Positions 17,682 to 27,122 of a DNA stretch of 64,000 bases are shown piece by piece. The stretch spans positions 1 to 64,000 of the forward strand of contig JAHJIY010000101.1 in the NCBI GenBank assembly GCA_018823175.1, in the 5' to 3' direction. Under the pieces are notes generated by a model. That model worked only from the letters and a program-made list of their open reading frames with translations, ran no database searches and was not told the origin of the DNA. A program made the position numbers and the translations under genes. Each line of letters begins with the position of its first letter. Positions within the stretch are counted from its first letter, which is position 1. Origin of the DNA: Pseudomonadota bacterium. Lineage in GTDB: Bacteria; Desulfobacterota; Desulfobulbia; Desulfobulbales; JAHJIY01.

Positions 17682-18608
17682 ATGAGACTAACCGTTCTTT
17701 TTTCAACAATTTTCATCTGCTTTATGACGATTTACGGATGCTTGACCACCAATGCCTTGGCCAAGGAAAAGGGATTAAAATACAGTATTGCAGTTTCGAA
17801 ATTTGAAAACAAGGCCAACTGGTCCGGACAATGGAACCTTGGTGACGCCTGGGGGGCCGTTCTTACCGACAGCCTGAACCAGACCGGCAAATTTATTGTG
17901 CTAGGCGAAAAAGACATGCGGGCCGAGGCCATGGCGGAGCAAGACTTTGCGTCCAGCGGCCGGGCGGCCGGCGGCGGCAAAAAAGTTGTAACCGGCCAGA
18001 TGACTCCGGGCCAACTGTTAATCAAGGGAGATATTACCCATTTTGAGGAATCAACCGGGGGCGGCAGTGGCGGCATCGGATTTGGCGGAGTCAGAGTTGG
18101 CGGCAGCACAAACTCTTCGGAAATCAACGCCGTCATGTACATTATCGACTCCTCAACCGGCCAGGTTCTGGCCTCAAAAAAATGTAACGGGAAAATCTCA
18201 AAAAAGGGCCTTTCCGTCGGCCTTAGCCGAGATGGGTTCAGCGGTAACATCGGTGGTTTTAAAAAAACCAACGCCGGCAAGGCCATTGAAAAGGCGGTCG
18301 ATGAAGCCATCCAGTTCCTGATTGCGCAAATCGCCGAAATTCCCTGGACCGGCTCGGTAATCATGGTCAAGGGCAAACAAGTCTACATTAACCGCGGGGA
18401 GCGTGAGGGCGTCAGCGCGGGCCAAACCTTTGATGTCGGCGAATCAACCATTCTCCGGGATCCGGACACCGGCGAAGTTCTGGACCAAAGCCTGGAGACC
18501 GTCGGAAAGATCAAGGTAAAAAGCGTAAAAGAAAAAATGGCTATCTGTGACATTGTAGAAGGATCTGGTATAGCCAAAGGGATGACCGTTAAATACTCTG
18601 AATCATAA
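17682..18608 (+). CDS. CsgG/LpoB-like exported protein
   Basis: 308 residues. A signal segment ends near the lipobox-like TIYGC or at ALA. A domain typical of CsgG/curli-secretion-like proteins follows: SIAVSKFENKANW opening strand, LTDSLNQTGKFIVLGE, a glycine-rich loop (GGGSGGIGFGGVRVGG) and repeated strand segments. The C-terminal part (about 215-308) has an FlgT-C-like fold signature: KGKQVYINRGEREGVSAGQTFDV is broken here only to name it by its GEREGVSAGQ core. Start chosen at 17682 because AGGAGG precedes it; the longer frame upstream is not signal-like. Next gene follows in 86 bp on the same strand, suggesting an envelope module. Confidence 0.85.
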   Translation: MRLTVLFSTIFICFMTIYGCLTTNALAKEKGLKYSIAVSKFENKANWSGQWNLGDAWGAVLTDSLNQTGKFIVLGEKDMRAEAMAEQDFASSGRAAGGGKKVVTGQMTPGQLLIKGDITHFEESTGGGSGGIGFGGVRVGGSTNSSEINAVMYIIDSSTGQVLASKKCNGKISKKGLSVGLSRDGFSGNIGGFKKTNAGKAIEKAVDEAIQFLIAQIAEIPWTGSVIMVKGKQVYINRGEREGVSAGQTFDVGESTILRDPDTGEVLDQSLETVGKIKVKSVKEKMAICDIVEGSGIAKGMTVKYSES

Positions 18609-18694
18609 TTCCCAGTCCTGCCCCGCAGAAAAAAAAGCAAACGAGTTTAAGGATAATCATTACCTCAAACCAAATTAACCCATGAGGATCGTCG

Positions 18695-19843
18695 GTGTTG
18701 AGCAAAAATAGAATTTTCAATGTAGGCATAATCCTGGCGATCCTTTTATTTTCAGTAATTCCCTCTTTTGCCGCTGATCCGCCAGCACAAGAGGTTATCG
18801 CCACCGGCTTCGGCAGCGGCGACCAAATCGCCGCCGCCCGAGACGAAGCGATCAACGATGCACTGCGCAAAGCGGTTGAACAGGGGGTTGGCGTAAACAT
18901 CAGCTCCCAGACCACGGTGGAGCAAATGGTCTTGATTGAGGATCGTATTTATTCGGAAAGTCGAGGATTTATCGAAAGCTACAAAATAATAAATGAGGGA
19001 AAGGAAGACGACGTTTACCAGGTGAAAATCTCCGCGCTGGTCAAGATGGCGGAACTTTCTGAAAAGCTTGCCGCGATTGGCATTATCCTAAAGAAAAAAG
19101 AAAACCCCCGGGTCATGGTAATTGTCCACAGCCGGGAGCTAACTGATTCGATCATTGGCTTTGAGGCCGGTGGCAACGCCAACGCCGAAAACCAGCTCGA
19201 AAGAATCTTACTGCAAAAAGGATTTCGTCTGGTCGCCCCCGACCAACAAAACAAGAGAAAAGATCTGGCCGAGCTGTTGACTTCAGGGGATCCGTCTCGC
19301 GCCGGGAAAATCGCCAAGGATTTCGGGGCGGAAATATTAATCGAAGCGGAAGTTCGCAGAGAATTTGCCGGCAACCGCTCGGTTCTTGGCCAGGATATAA
19401 AATTTTTCACCAACGAAATCCGCCTGAAAGCCCTGGAGGCCGACACGGCAAAGATCATCTATTCCGGTTACCGCACCAAGCCGGCCTCGGGGGCCAGCGC
19501 CCTGCAGGTCCTGGAAGAGGCCACCGCCGATCTGGCAAAAGAAATGGTGGACACCATCCTTGACCAATGGCGCAAAGATGTCTACCAGGCCTCAAATTAT
19601 CAACTAAACATCAGCCAGGTGACATTCAGCAAACTTGCCCAGATTATCGAAAACATAAAGGGGCTAAGGGGGGTCAGCGATCTCCAGACCAGAAACTTTC
19701 AAAACAACTCGGCCTTTCTGGAGCTGAAATTCCAGGGCGGCATCAACGATCTGGCCGGGAAAATAGGCCAGATCAAAAACCCGGCTTTAGAAATCACCGG
19801 ATTGCGGGCCAACACCATTGACCTAGAAACTAAAGACCGGTAA
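18695..19843 (+). CDS. FlgT-like exported protein
   Basis: 382 residues with a signal peptide (ILAILLFSVIPSFA) and an N-terminal FlgT_N-like domain: VIATGFGSG, AARDEAINDALRKAVEQ, SSQTTVE, YSESRGFIESYKII, followed by a strand VYQVKISALV. A middle domain (about 135-260) resembles the FlgT/LPP20 middle part and ends with a C-terminal domain without known motif. GTG start with GAGG 7 nt upstream. It forms a pair with the CsgG-like gene. FlgT builds the flagellar H-ring in Vibrio; no flagellar genes are in this window, so an envelope role other than flagella is equally possible. Its last 14 bases overlap the convergent carboxypeptidase gene. Confidence 0.82.
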   Translation: MLSKNRIFNVGIILAILLFSVIPSFAADPPAQEVIATGFGSGDQIAAARDEAINDALRKAVEQGVGVNISSQTTVEQMVLIEDRIYSESRGFIESYKIINEGKEDDVYQVKISALVKMAELSEKLAAIGIILKKKENPRVMVIVHSRELTDSIIGFEAGGNANAENQLERILLQKGFRLVAPDQQNKRKDLAELLTSGDPSRAGKIAKDFGAEILIEAEVRREFAGNRSVLGQDIKFFTNEIRLKALEADTAKIIYSGYRTKPASGASALQVLEEATADLAKEMVDTILDQWRKDVYQASNYQLNISQVTFSKLAQIIENIKGLRGVSDLQTRNFQNNSAFLELKFQGGINDLAGKIGQIKNPALEITGLRANTIDLETKDR

Positions 19844-20546
19844 CCGGGCCGATATATTTCCAATGCCAAGGTTCCCAGGCAAAACCCTTGTTAGATTTTT
19901 CCGGATAACTCTGGACAAAAGAAAAGAGATAGGCATTGGCCAAAAGCCATTTATTGGCCGCTGTCTCACTGAATGTCCAGTTACTGGGGACCAGATCAAG
20001 GGTGGTTCCCAACATATGTTCCGAATAGCCGGGCGGTGCGACCCATCGTGAAATATCGTAGAAATCATCACCTTCTTTAATTTTTCGTTCAAATATCCGA
20101 CGTTGATAATCGACACTACGATATCCTGAATCCACTTCAAGGATAATCCCCTCTTGCCGAGCAGCGGCAGCCATATCCAGAAAGAATCTACTGGTCTCAT
20201 TAGTGACGTATATCTTCCGCCGCTCGAAAGTAAGATCAAGGGGCAACATGACCAGATTGTCCGCCTCAGGCAGTCCGTCCTGACTAATTCGATGCCCCAC
20301 CCACGGCGGCATAACCGCAAGATCATCACCGGAAATATTTACATACTCCCGAGAAAAACCGCCGGGCCCAATCTTGCTGGCGCCACTTATGACCGGAGTC
20401 TTATACGAAGCAGATTTAAGGTCAGGCAATCTGTCGCGACCACGGTCAACCACCGGCTGATCATGGCCCATAAAACAGCCGGCCAAAAACAAGATCAACC
20501 CGAGGCAAGCAGACAATAAAAGGATCATGGACTTTTTGGCATTCAT
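19830..20546 (-). CDS. LD-carboxypeptidase / VanY-family lipoprotein
   Basis: 238 residues. A signal peptide has the lipobox LAGC (C24). The zinc peptidase domain of the VanY/LdcB type (MEROPS M15B) carries DSGYRSVDYQ, the S-x-H metal motif YSEHMLGTTLDL and the C-terminal EPWHWKYIG with the second metal histidine. It should trim peptidoglycan stem peptides in the periplasm. The predicted active-site residues are all present. It is convergent with, and overlaps by 14 bp, the end of the FlgT-like gene. Confidence 0.92.
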   Translation of the reverse strand: MNAKKSMILLLSACLGLILFLAGCFMGHDQPVVDRGRDRLPDLKSASYKTPVISGASKIGPGGFSREYVNISGDDLAVMPPWVGHRISQDGLPEADNLVMLPLDLTFERRKIYVTNETSRFFLDMAAAARQEGIILEVDSGYRSVDYQRRIFERKIKEGDDFYDISRWVAPPGYSEHMLGTTLDLVPSNWTFSETAANKWLLANAYLFSFVQSYPEKSNKGFAWEPWHWKYIGPVTGL

Positions 20547-20696
20547 TGTATATGGATAACCAGATTAATAATTTATTGTTATAATTATATTTTAATCATC
20601 CTATCTTAATAGATGACAAAGAATTTTATATTATTAACAGATTTCCATATTATTGACCGTGCAAAAAAACTAATTTCACCGGCGCAGGTTATATTC

Positions 20697-21695
20697 ATGC
20701 ATAGCAGAAAAATTATACAATTTCATAATCTCAATCCTGATCTGGTCATTAATCTTGCTGAAAAAAATCTTGGCGCCACCTGCACCAACCTATGCCGACC
20801 ACTCAACAGCTATATCAACCGGGTTTTTGAACTTCAACTTGAAGACGGCGAGGGAGTGGTTGCCAAATTCTACCGGCCCGGACGATGGTCAAAAACGGCA
20901 ATTCAGGAGGAGCATGATTTTCTGCTTGAATTGACGGCCCATGAAATCGCGGTCATCGCGCCATTGACCCTGCAAAACGGACTGACCCTCGGCCAGGAAG
21001 GAAATATGTTTTTTGCCCTTTTCCCCAAAAAAAGCGGCCGGAACTACGATGAGTTCATGCCGGACCAATGGCTGGAATTAGGGCGTCTGATGGGCCGAGT
21101 CCATATGATTGGCGCCGCACAGCGCCCGAAAGAACGTCTGACCATGACTCCCAAAACTTTTACCGGCCAACAGGTGAATTTCATTCTGGAGGGGGAACTC
21201 ATCCCGGCTGAACTGAAATCAAAATTTTTTAAAATCTGCAATTCATTCATCACTGAAAACGACAAATTATTTAAAAAAACCGAAATGATCCGCATCCATG
21301 GAGACTGCCATTTTACCAACATAATCTACCGGCCGGGAGAATCTTTTTTCCTCATCGATTTCGACGACATGGTGGTCGGCCCTCCCATCCAGGACCTATG
21401 GATGTTATTACCAGACCTGCCGGAAAATTCTCTGCGCGAAATCGACCTTTTTCTGGAAGGATATGAAACTTTCCGGAAATTTGACCTGCAAAGTATCAAT
21501 CTTATCGAACCCTTGCGAGCCATGCGCTTTATTCATTTTACCGCCTGGTGCGCCCATCAAGCCACCGAAGAAGGTTTTGCGCAACTGATTCAAGGCTGGG
21601 GCACTCCTGAATTCTGGCAACAGGAAATCGCCGAGATGGAGGACCAGCTCACCAGAATAAAAGAACGCTCCAACCTGGCGTCATATTTCACCTGA
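20697..21695 (+). CDS. srkA: SrkA/RdoA-like Ser/Thr protein kinase
   Basis: About 332 residues in the YihE/RdoA/SrkA family of aminoglycoside phosphotransferase-fold kinases, which act in envelope and oxidative stress. Visible motifs: VAKFYRPGRW with the ATP lysine, RIHGDCHFTNII (catalytic loop HGDxxxxN) and LIDFDDMVVGPPIQDLWM (metal-binding D). The ATG at 20697 has GCAGG 8 nt upstream; an in-frame ATG at 20613 adds 28 residues with no family resemblance. It is divergent from the carboxypeptidase lipoprotein. The dsbA gene that follows srkA in enterobacteria is absent. Confidence 0.88.
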   Translation: MHSRKIIQFHNLNPDLVINLAEKNLGATCTNLCRPLNSYINRVFELQLEDGEGVVAKFYRPGRWSKTAIQEEHDFLLELTAHEIAVIAPLTLQNGLTLGQEGNMFFALFPKKSGRNYDEFMPDQWLELGRLMGRVHMIGAAQRPKERLTMTPKTFTGQQVNFILEGELIPAELKSKFFKICNSFITENDKLFKKTEMIRIHGDCHFTNIIYRPGESFFLIDFDDMVVGPPIQDLWMLLPDLPENSLREIDLFLEGYETFRKFDLQSINLIEPLRAMRFIHFTAWCAHQATEEGFAQLIQGWGTPEFWQQEIAEMEDQLTRIKERSNLASYFT

Positions 21696-21849
21696 ACCGT
21701 TACTAAAACCAGAGGAAAAATCGAACTGCCGACAAAGATTATGAGCCCAAAACCATAGGCCTTGGTTTCACTACATTCACTTCCCAGCCAACAGTTGCCA
21801 AGGCCGGATCAAAAGCACCGCAATTTAAAATTGGCCGGAAGTCTTTACC

Positions 21850-21879
21850 TTGACAGAACAAGGGCATGAGTCGTATTGT
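21850..21879 (+). promoter_or_regulatory. Candidate sigma-70 promoter for the zinc-ribbon gene
   Basis: TTGACA (21850-21855), an 18-nt spacer, then TATTGT (21874-21879), 40 bp before the ATG at 21920. The -35 is perfect and the -10 is four of six. Confidence 0.4.
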
Positions 21880-21919
21880 TATGATTATAAATATGAAATA
21901 AACTTCAAAGGCGGACATC

Positions 21920-22429
21920 ATGGACAAAGAAAAACCAGAAAATCTTAAAAAACAACTCGAAGATCAATACGATAAATTTGCCGCCAAAACGCAGGAAATA
22001 TACAAGTCCGGCCGTGATAAAACCAAAGAAGCTTTAGAAAAAGCGATAGAAACAGCCAAAGAACAGCTGACCGAATCAGGCGCGTTCAGTTCAGAGCAGG
22101 GTGAAAAATTCAAACAATATCTTAAACGGGACCTGGCGCAAACCTCAGAACAATTACAGCAGCTCGGTGGAGAAGCCAAAGAATATCTGAAATCAGACCG
22201 TTTACGAACCGGCGCCCTTTCATCGTTATCGGCCATTCTTAACAAAGCAGAGGCCGGCCTGAAATTTCTACGGAAAAAAACCGATGCGTTTCTGATCTAC
22301 AAAACTGGGGAAATTACCACCGCGGGGCCACTTACCTGCGTAGAATGCAACAAGACCATCAACCTCAAAAAGACCGGACACATCCCGCCCTGTCCCAGCT
22401 GCAGCAAAACAAAATTCAGGAAAGGTTAG
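21920..22429 (+). CDS. DUF1451-like zinc-ribbon protein
   Basis: 169 residues. The first about 110 are charged, heptad-like helix (KKQLEDQYDKFAAKTQEIY and similar), and the C-terminus holds a zinc ribbon with CVEC and CPSC pairs. This layout matches the DUF1451 zinc-ribbon family (YgiM/YjoA-like small cytosolic proteins) of unknown function. Start supported by AGGCGG upstream of ATG 21920. It is a single gene with its own candidate promoter. Confidence 0.82.
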   Translation: MDKEKPENLKKQLEDQYDKFAAKTQEIYKSGRDKTKEALEKAIETAKEQLTESGAFSSEQGEKFKQYLKRDLAQTSEQLQQLGGEAKEYLKSDRLRTGALSSLSAILNKAEAGLKFLRKKTDAFLIYKTGEITTAGPLTCVECNKTINLKKTGHIPPCPSCSKTKFRKG

Positions 22430-22470
22430 ACGAAAAGTAAAGTGTTACCGAAAAACAGTCAGGGATTAAT

Positions 22471-22505
22471 AGAGAAAAAAGAAACCGGTTGCCAGACGGC
22501 AACCG
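22471..22505 (-). terminator. Rho-independent terminator
   Basis: Hairpin CGGTTGCC-AGAC-GGCAACCG (22486-22505; 8-bp perfect stem, 4-nt loop). Read on the minus strand it is followed by GTTTCTTTTTTCTCT, so it should end the small gene at 22558-22764. Confidence 0.7.
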
Positions 22506-22557
22506 CCACCCGGCCGGGGAAATCATCCTGAAACCAAAGAAGTGAAAACCTTTTTGG

Positions 22558-22764
22558 TTAATCGTTTAGATTCTGATAGGTTGGTCGACAGTTATCAACC
22601 GCGTCACCAACCCGCTGGATCTGTTGATCAATCGTTGTCAAATCCACTTGATCCAAAATACCCAGACAATCAAGCCGGTCACGAAGAATAAGCATTTGAC
22701 CCATCAGAGCTTGCACTCCGTTACGGGCATGATGAGTAACCTGCAGGCATCTTTCATTCTTCAT
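22558..22764 (-). CDS. Small hypothetical protein
   Basis: 68 residues, mostly helical, with leucine-rich stretch GQMLILRDRLDCLGILDQVD and several cysteines (C7, C30-region, C60-region). I do not recognise the family. It is supported by GGAG 7 nt before the ATG at 22764 and by an intrinsic terminator just downstream. It stands alone between unrelated genes. Confidence 0.5.
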   Translation of the reverse strand: MKNERCLQVTHHARNGVQALMGQMLILRDRLDCLGILDQVDLTTIDQQIQRVGDAVDNCRPTYQNLND

Positions 22765-23139
22765 AAGTCCACTCCGCAAGATAATTTAAATACTTATAAT
22801 CTTAGTATCATAACCAGCCGTCCCATGTCAAATAAATATACAACATATAGCGCCTCCCCTCTCAACCAGACCCTACATGTTGTGGCAGATCCAATTTAAA
22901 AGAGTTTAGACAAACGTCATTCCCTGCCTTAACAAAAGACGGAAAATATAAATTTAAAAGGAGCGAATTGCGGATCAACAATAAAGATTAGATGAATAGC
23001 CGTGCAACAAACAGATTCCCCTTGCCAAATCCAAAACATTGAGGCATATTCCAGCCTGCTCTTCCGGAGCCCTCCGGGTGAGTAATTCGGCTGTTCATAT
23101 CAGGGTCTTTTGCGCAATATTTTAAGGGTCTGGAATGGA
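22765..23139. other. Intergenic region with no gene seen
   Basis: 375 bp between the small minus-strand gene and the YkgJ gene. It is AT-rich in its first half and should hold both divergent promoters. No RNA gene or repeat recognised. Confidence 0.4.
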
Positions 23140-23517
23140 ATGGAAGAAATCAATGTCTGTCTGACCTGCGGTGCCTGCTGCGCGTCCTTTCGGGCCTCTT
23201 TTTACTGGGCCGAAGCCAATGATGTCACCGAAGGCGGGGTTCCCGTCCATCTCACTGAAAAGCTCAACGATTTCCGTCGGGTAATGATCGGCACCAACCA
23301 ACCGAAGCCGCGTTGTATCGGCCTATCCGGGAATATCGGCCATGAAGTGAAATGTGTAATTCACTCACAGCGGGCCTCGATCTGCCGGGACTTCGATGCC
23401 TCCTGGCTCAATGGAGTTCATAACCCCAGATGCGACCAGGCTCGGGCCGTCTGGGGAATCCATCCCCTACGCCCTGAAGACTGGCTGCGCCCCGGACATT
23501 TCCCAAAGGCCGCCTGA
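23140..23517 (+). CDS. YkgJ-family cysteine cluster protein
   Basis: 125 residues. The N-terminus has the CLTCGACCASF cluster (C-x2-C-x2-CC), followed by FYWAEANDVTE, MIGTNQPKPRCIGL, a further CVIH and CRDFDASW, NPRCDQAR. This is the complete YkgJ/UPF0153 pattern, which is believed to bind zinc or an Fe-S cluster. Molecular function is not known. The start at the MEEINVC methionine (23140) matches the E. coli protein length; TTG at 23110 is an alternative. Confidence 0.88.
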   Translation: MEEINVCLTCGACCASFRASFYWAEANDVTEGGVPVHLTEKLNDFRRVMIGTNQPKPRCIGLSGNIGHEVKCVIHSQRASICRDFDASWLNGVHNPRCDQARAVWGIHPLRPEDWLRPGHFPKAA

Positions 23518-23874
23518 TTCTCCTTGCCGTCCTTCATTCGCGCCGTCCTGCTCCGCCTGCGCAGACTCAGACAAAAAAATAAACCGGAGATATCTTTTTC
23601 TCCCAGCCCGGCTCCAATAATTTTTTTTCTTCAACCATGAAGAGGACTTGTCGGGCCATCCACTTCTCAGGCAAGATTAACCTCAGACTAAATCGCAACC
23701 AACAAACGACAATAAGCCGCCCAGTTGACCAAGAACTGGGCGAACACCCCTTTTGCAGCCCAACCGCCTTGACCACCGACAAGGTCAAACCATGATTTTA
23801 TTGTTAGCGATAACCAATTAATATTGTTAACATATTTACGCATCGGCCCGACAAGTCTGGGAACAAGGGGAATA
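23518..23874. other. Intergenic region with a perfect hairpin
   Basis: 357 bp without a gene. It contains the inverted repeat GCCCAGTT-GACCAAG-AACTGGGC (23719-23741; extends one more base pair to 23718-23742). No T-run follows, so it may be an operator or mRNA structure ahead of the Na/Pi transporter gene. Confidence 0.45.
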
Positions 23875-25629
23875 ATGATGATAAACGAAACTTTTGATCT
23901 ATGGCAGTTACTGGCCGGACTCGGCATTTTTCTCTTTGGCATGTACCTACTTGAAGACTCAATAAAAGCGTTGTCCGGCAAAGCTTTCCGACGAATGATC
24001 TCCAATTACACGCGGGGGAAGTTGCGGGCGATCGGCAGCGGCACCTTGATAACCGGGGTCTTGCAGAGCAGTTCAGCCGTCTCCCTGATAGTCCTGGCCT
24101 TTGTCGGGGCCGGGGTAATGAGCATGGAAAATGCCATCGCGGTAATGATCGGCGCCAATGTCGGCACCACTTTCAACGCCTGGATCGTCGCCTTTTTCGG
24201 TTTCAAACTAAAGATCGACAGTTTTGCCTTTCCGTTCATCGGGATTGCCGGCATTGGCCTGATCTTTTCCGAGACCAACTCAAGGCTCTTTAATTTGAGC
24301 CGCCTGCTGATCGGTTTCGGTTTCCTGTTCCTCGGCCTCAATTATATGAAGCTCAGTGTCGAAGGCTTTTCCCAGGCCTTTGACCTGAGTCACTTCCACG
24401 ATTACGGCCTTTGGTTTTATCTGCTGCTGGGAACCGGTCTCACCGCCATGATGCAAGCAAGTTCAGCCACCATCGCCATCACCCTGACCGCCCTGCACAG
24501 CCAGTTGCTTGATTTCAATATGGCGGTGGCGATGGTGATCGGCGCCAATATCGGCACCACGATTACCGTACTGCTCGGTTCTCTCGGCAAAGGAGTCCTG
24601 GCCAAAAAGATCGTCGGCATCAGCCATCTGGTCTTCAATCTGATCACCGGTTTTATCACTTTTCTCTGTATTGCGCCGCTGACCTGGCTGGTCGGGACAA
24701 TCATCGATATCAATAGCAATAGCGTAATGGCACTGGCCCTGTTTCATACTATATTTAACGTGATCGGGGTCATTGTTTTCTACCCATTCATCGGTCTGCT
24801 GGCCCGCACTCTGCTCCGGATCTACCCATACCGAAAGACCATCCTGACCGCGTATCTGGACCGAACCCCGGTCGAGGTAATCGAAGCAGCCAGTGCCGCC
24901 CTGGTTAAAGAAATTAGCCACCTGCTGGAGGAATGCCAGCTCTATAACCTCCGGGTCCTGGAAATCGACGAAAAACTTGTTTTCAGCCATGATCTGCCTT
25001 TTAAAAAGATAGGCGGCAAGCGGTTCGGCCTTGATCAACTATATGCCAATATCAAACTGCTCCACGCCGAAATATTTGCCTACTACGCCAAACTGCAGGC
25101 TAATAAACTGGAGGTCAGCGAAACCCATAATCTGGAAAAGGTGATTTTTGCCTCCAGAAATATCATGAACTCGATCAAAAATTTCAAGGGGATCAAGACC
25201 GACTTCGATGAGTTTGATGGATCGTCAAACCTTTACCTCAACGAGCAATACCGGTCATTTCGCCGCAGGTTATTGGCAATCTACCATGAGATAAATGAAG
25301 TTCGGGTCTTGGAAAGCCGCGAAGAACAATATCATGAACTGCTGAGGATTTTTCTGCATATCGAAGAAGCGGACAAAGATTTTATCCGGGAGACCATTCA
25401 AGCGGTGGCCGATAATAAAATCTCCGGCATCGAGATTTCCTCGCTCCTGCTGGTCAACCGTCTATTCACCCAGGGCTGCCGGCTCCAGGTCTTCGGCATC
25501 AAAGACCTGCTCTTAACCCAGGAACAAATCAACGATTTTGACCGGGCCCTCGATATGAAAGCATTAATTGAAGAGGAAAAACCCCGGGCGGAAAAGTCCG
25601 AACCAACAGAAGGTCCACCCGAAAACTGA
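23875..25629 (+). CDS. Na/Pi cotransporter family protein with PhoU-like domain
   Basis: About 584 residues. An N-terminal membrane domain has the two inverted Na/Pi repeats, each with the QSSSA motif (VLQSSSAVSL, MMQASSATIA), and about eight to ten helices to residue ~315. The cytoplasmic C-terminus (about 325-560) is helical and PhoU-like. The family (YjbB-like) moves phosphate, probably outward or coupled to sodium. The ATG at 23875 follows GGGG and starts the first membrane segment. It is followed by a strong intrinsic terminator, so it is a single-gene unit. Confidence 0.9.
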   Translation: MMINETFDLWQLLAGLGIFLFGMYLLEDSIKALSGKAFRRMISNYTRGKLRAIGSGTLITGVLQSSSAVSLIVLAFVGAGVMSMENAIAVMIGANVGTTFNAWIVAFFGFKLKIDSFAFPFIGIAGIGLIFSETNSRLFNLSRLLIGFGFLFLGLNYMKLSVEGFSQAFDLSHFHDYGLWFYLLLGTGLTAMMQASSATIAITLTALHSQLLDFNMAVAMVIGANIGTTITVLLGSLGKGVLAKKIVGISHLVFNLITGFITFLCIAPLTWLVGTIIDINSNSVMALALFHTIFNVIGVIVFYPFIGLLARTLLRIYPYRKTILTAYLDRTPVEVIEAASAALVKEISHLLEECQLYNLRVLEIDEKLVFSHDLPFKKIGGKRFGLDQLYANIKLLHAEIFAYYAKLQANKLEVSETHNLEKVIFASRNIMNSIKNFKGIKTDFDEFDGSSNLYLNEQYRSFRRRLLAIYHEINEVRVLESREEQYHELLRIFLHIEEADKDFIRETIQAVADNKISGIEISSLLLVNRLFTQGCRLQVFGIKDLLLTQEQINDFDRALDMKALIEEEKPRAEKSEPTEGPPEN

Positions 25630-25744
25630 TTTTACCTGCTTCACAATTGCACGATGATCAGGGCGGTGTTATAGATTGGGGCGGCGGACGGGCCTTAACC
25701 GCACGCCCCTTCATGGTCCATTGTTCGACCATGTTTTTTATATA

Positions 25745-25774
25745 AGGAGCCATCTGCGGGTGGCTCCTTTTTTT
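25745..25774 (+). terminator. Rho-independent terminator
   Basis: AGGAGCCA-TCTGCGGG-TGGCTCCT (25745-25768), an 8-bp perfect stem followed by a run of T to 25774. It ends the Na/Pi transporter transcript and lies just before the convergent radical SAM gene end. Confidence 0.85.
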
Positions 25775-25784
25775 ATAGTCTCAC

Positions 25785-27122
25785 TCAGGAATAAATCCGG
25801 GGTTTGGTGATCTTGCTGATCGTCTTGTAGCTGTCGTAATTCCAGAAAAAGGAAATGCCGGTGGCAAATAAACTGCGGGTCTTGATAAAGGTCTTGACCC
25901 CTCGTTTAAATGAAGGCCATGGGGAAGATACCGTCTGATAGGCGTCGATCAGCCCCTGATAAAGTTCTTCCGGGCTCATGGTTTTGGGCTGATAGACCGG
26001 CTCGAAAATATTATACGCCTCCCAATCCTGCGGGTAGTTGTTTAGAAGCAACCGGTTCTCCTCGGCCAGCTGCTGATAGAGGGCCGTACCGGGCAACGGG
26101 GTCTGGATACTGAGCTGCACTGCGTCGACCTCAGCTTCCATAATAAAATCGAGCGTCCGCTTAAAGGTCTCGGCGTCATCATTATCGGTGCCGAAAATAA
26201 AACCGCCGACAATCGCGATCCCGTGATCATGGATCTTCTTAATCGCCTCTTTAAAATTCCGGGTCGTGGGCCGCATATTGACCTTTTTGCCCATTCCCCC
26301 GAGCACGGCCTGCTCGATGGATTCAAAACCAATCAGAAAGGCCTTGGCGCCGCCGTCCGAGGCCGCCTTCAACAGACCATCGTGCTCGACGATATTCAGA
26401 CAGGTCTGCCCGCCCCACTCCTTGCCGGTCTCCTTTAATCGCGCAAAAAGCCGAAAGGCGCGATCAATCGAGTTCTGACCGGAACCGATAATGTTATCAT
26501 CGATGATAAAAAGCCGCTTATCGGGAATACCGTTGATCTCATCGATCACGTGGTCGATCGCTCGCATCCGGTACTGGCCGCCATTAAACCTGGTTACCGA
26601 ACAAAACTTGCAGTTATGGGGGCAGCCCCGGGAGGTCTGCACGGTCTGGACAAAATACTTGTTGGTCAGGAGATCCCGACGGGGAGCCGGCAGATTGGTG
26701 ATATCCGGACGGGTTTCGACCCGATATAATTTCTGCAGCCGGCCGCCGGTAAAATCCTGCAACAGCTGCGGCCACAACTCCTCGCCTTCCCCGACCACCA
26801 CCGCGTCGGCAAACTGGCCGGCTTCCTCCGGCATCATCGACGGATGAATACCGCCCAGTACCACGACCACCCCCCGTTTGCGAAATTCACGGCTGATCTC
26901 ATAGGCCCGAGGGGCCAGAGGCGTCATACAGGTAATCCCGACCAGATCTACCTCGGTGTCATAGTCGATATCGTCAAAGGCCTCATCAAGAATCCGGACT
27001 TCGTATTCGGCAGGGGTGTGGCTGGCAATAAGCCCCAGATTAAGGGGCGGCAAGGCCAGAACCCGGACATTCTCAAGAAGTTTGGTCCGATAGGCCGGGC
27101 TGATCAGCAGTATTTTCTTCAT
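25785..27122 (-). CDS. B12-binding domain radical SAM protein
   Basis: 445 residues. The N-terminal cobalamin-binding Rossmann domain (about 1-130: VRVLALPPLNLGLIAS, GITCMTPLAPRA, VVLGGIHPSMMPEE) is followed by a radical SAM barrel with RGCPHNCKFC (C167, C171, C174 ligate the 4Fe-4S cluster) and the downstream FIFGTDND and SIQTPLPGTALY strands. A C-terminal helical tail of about 80 residues follows. This is the usual class B layout of methyltransferases and related enzymes. The substrate cannot be told from sequence; hopanoid methylation is one possibility but unsupported by neighbours. It stands alone next to the accessory stretch. Confidence 0.88.
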   Translation of the reverse strand: MKKILLISPAYRTKLLENVRVLALPPLNLGLIASHTPAEYEVRILDEAFDDIDYDTEVDLVGITCMTPLAPRAYEISREFRKRGVVVVLGGIHPSMMPEEAGQFADAVVVGEGEELWPQLLQDFTGGRLQKLYRVETRPDITNLPAPRRDLLTNKYFVQTVQTSRGCPHNCKFCSVTRFNGGQYRMRAIDHVIDEINGIPDKRLFIIDDNIIGSGQNSIDRAFRLFARLKETGKEWGGQTCLNIVEHDGLLKAASDGGAKAFLIGFESIEQAVLGGMGKKVNMRPTTRNFKEAIKKIHDHGIAIVGGFIFGTDNDDAETFKRTLDFIMEAEVDAVQLSIQTPLPGTALYQQLAEENRLLLNNYPQDWEAYNIFEPVYQPKTMSPEELYQGLIDAYQTVSSPWPSFKRGVKTFIKTRSLFATGISFFWNYDSYKTISKITKPRIYS

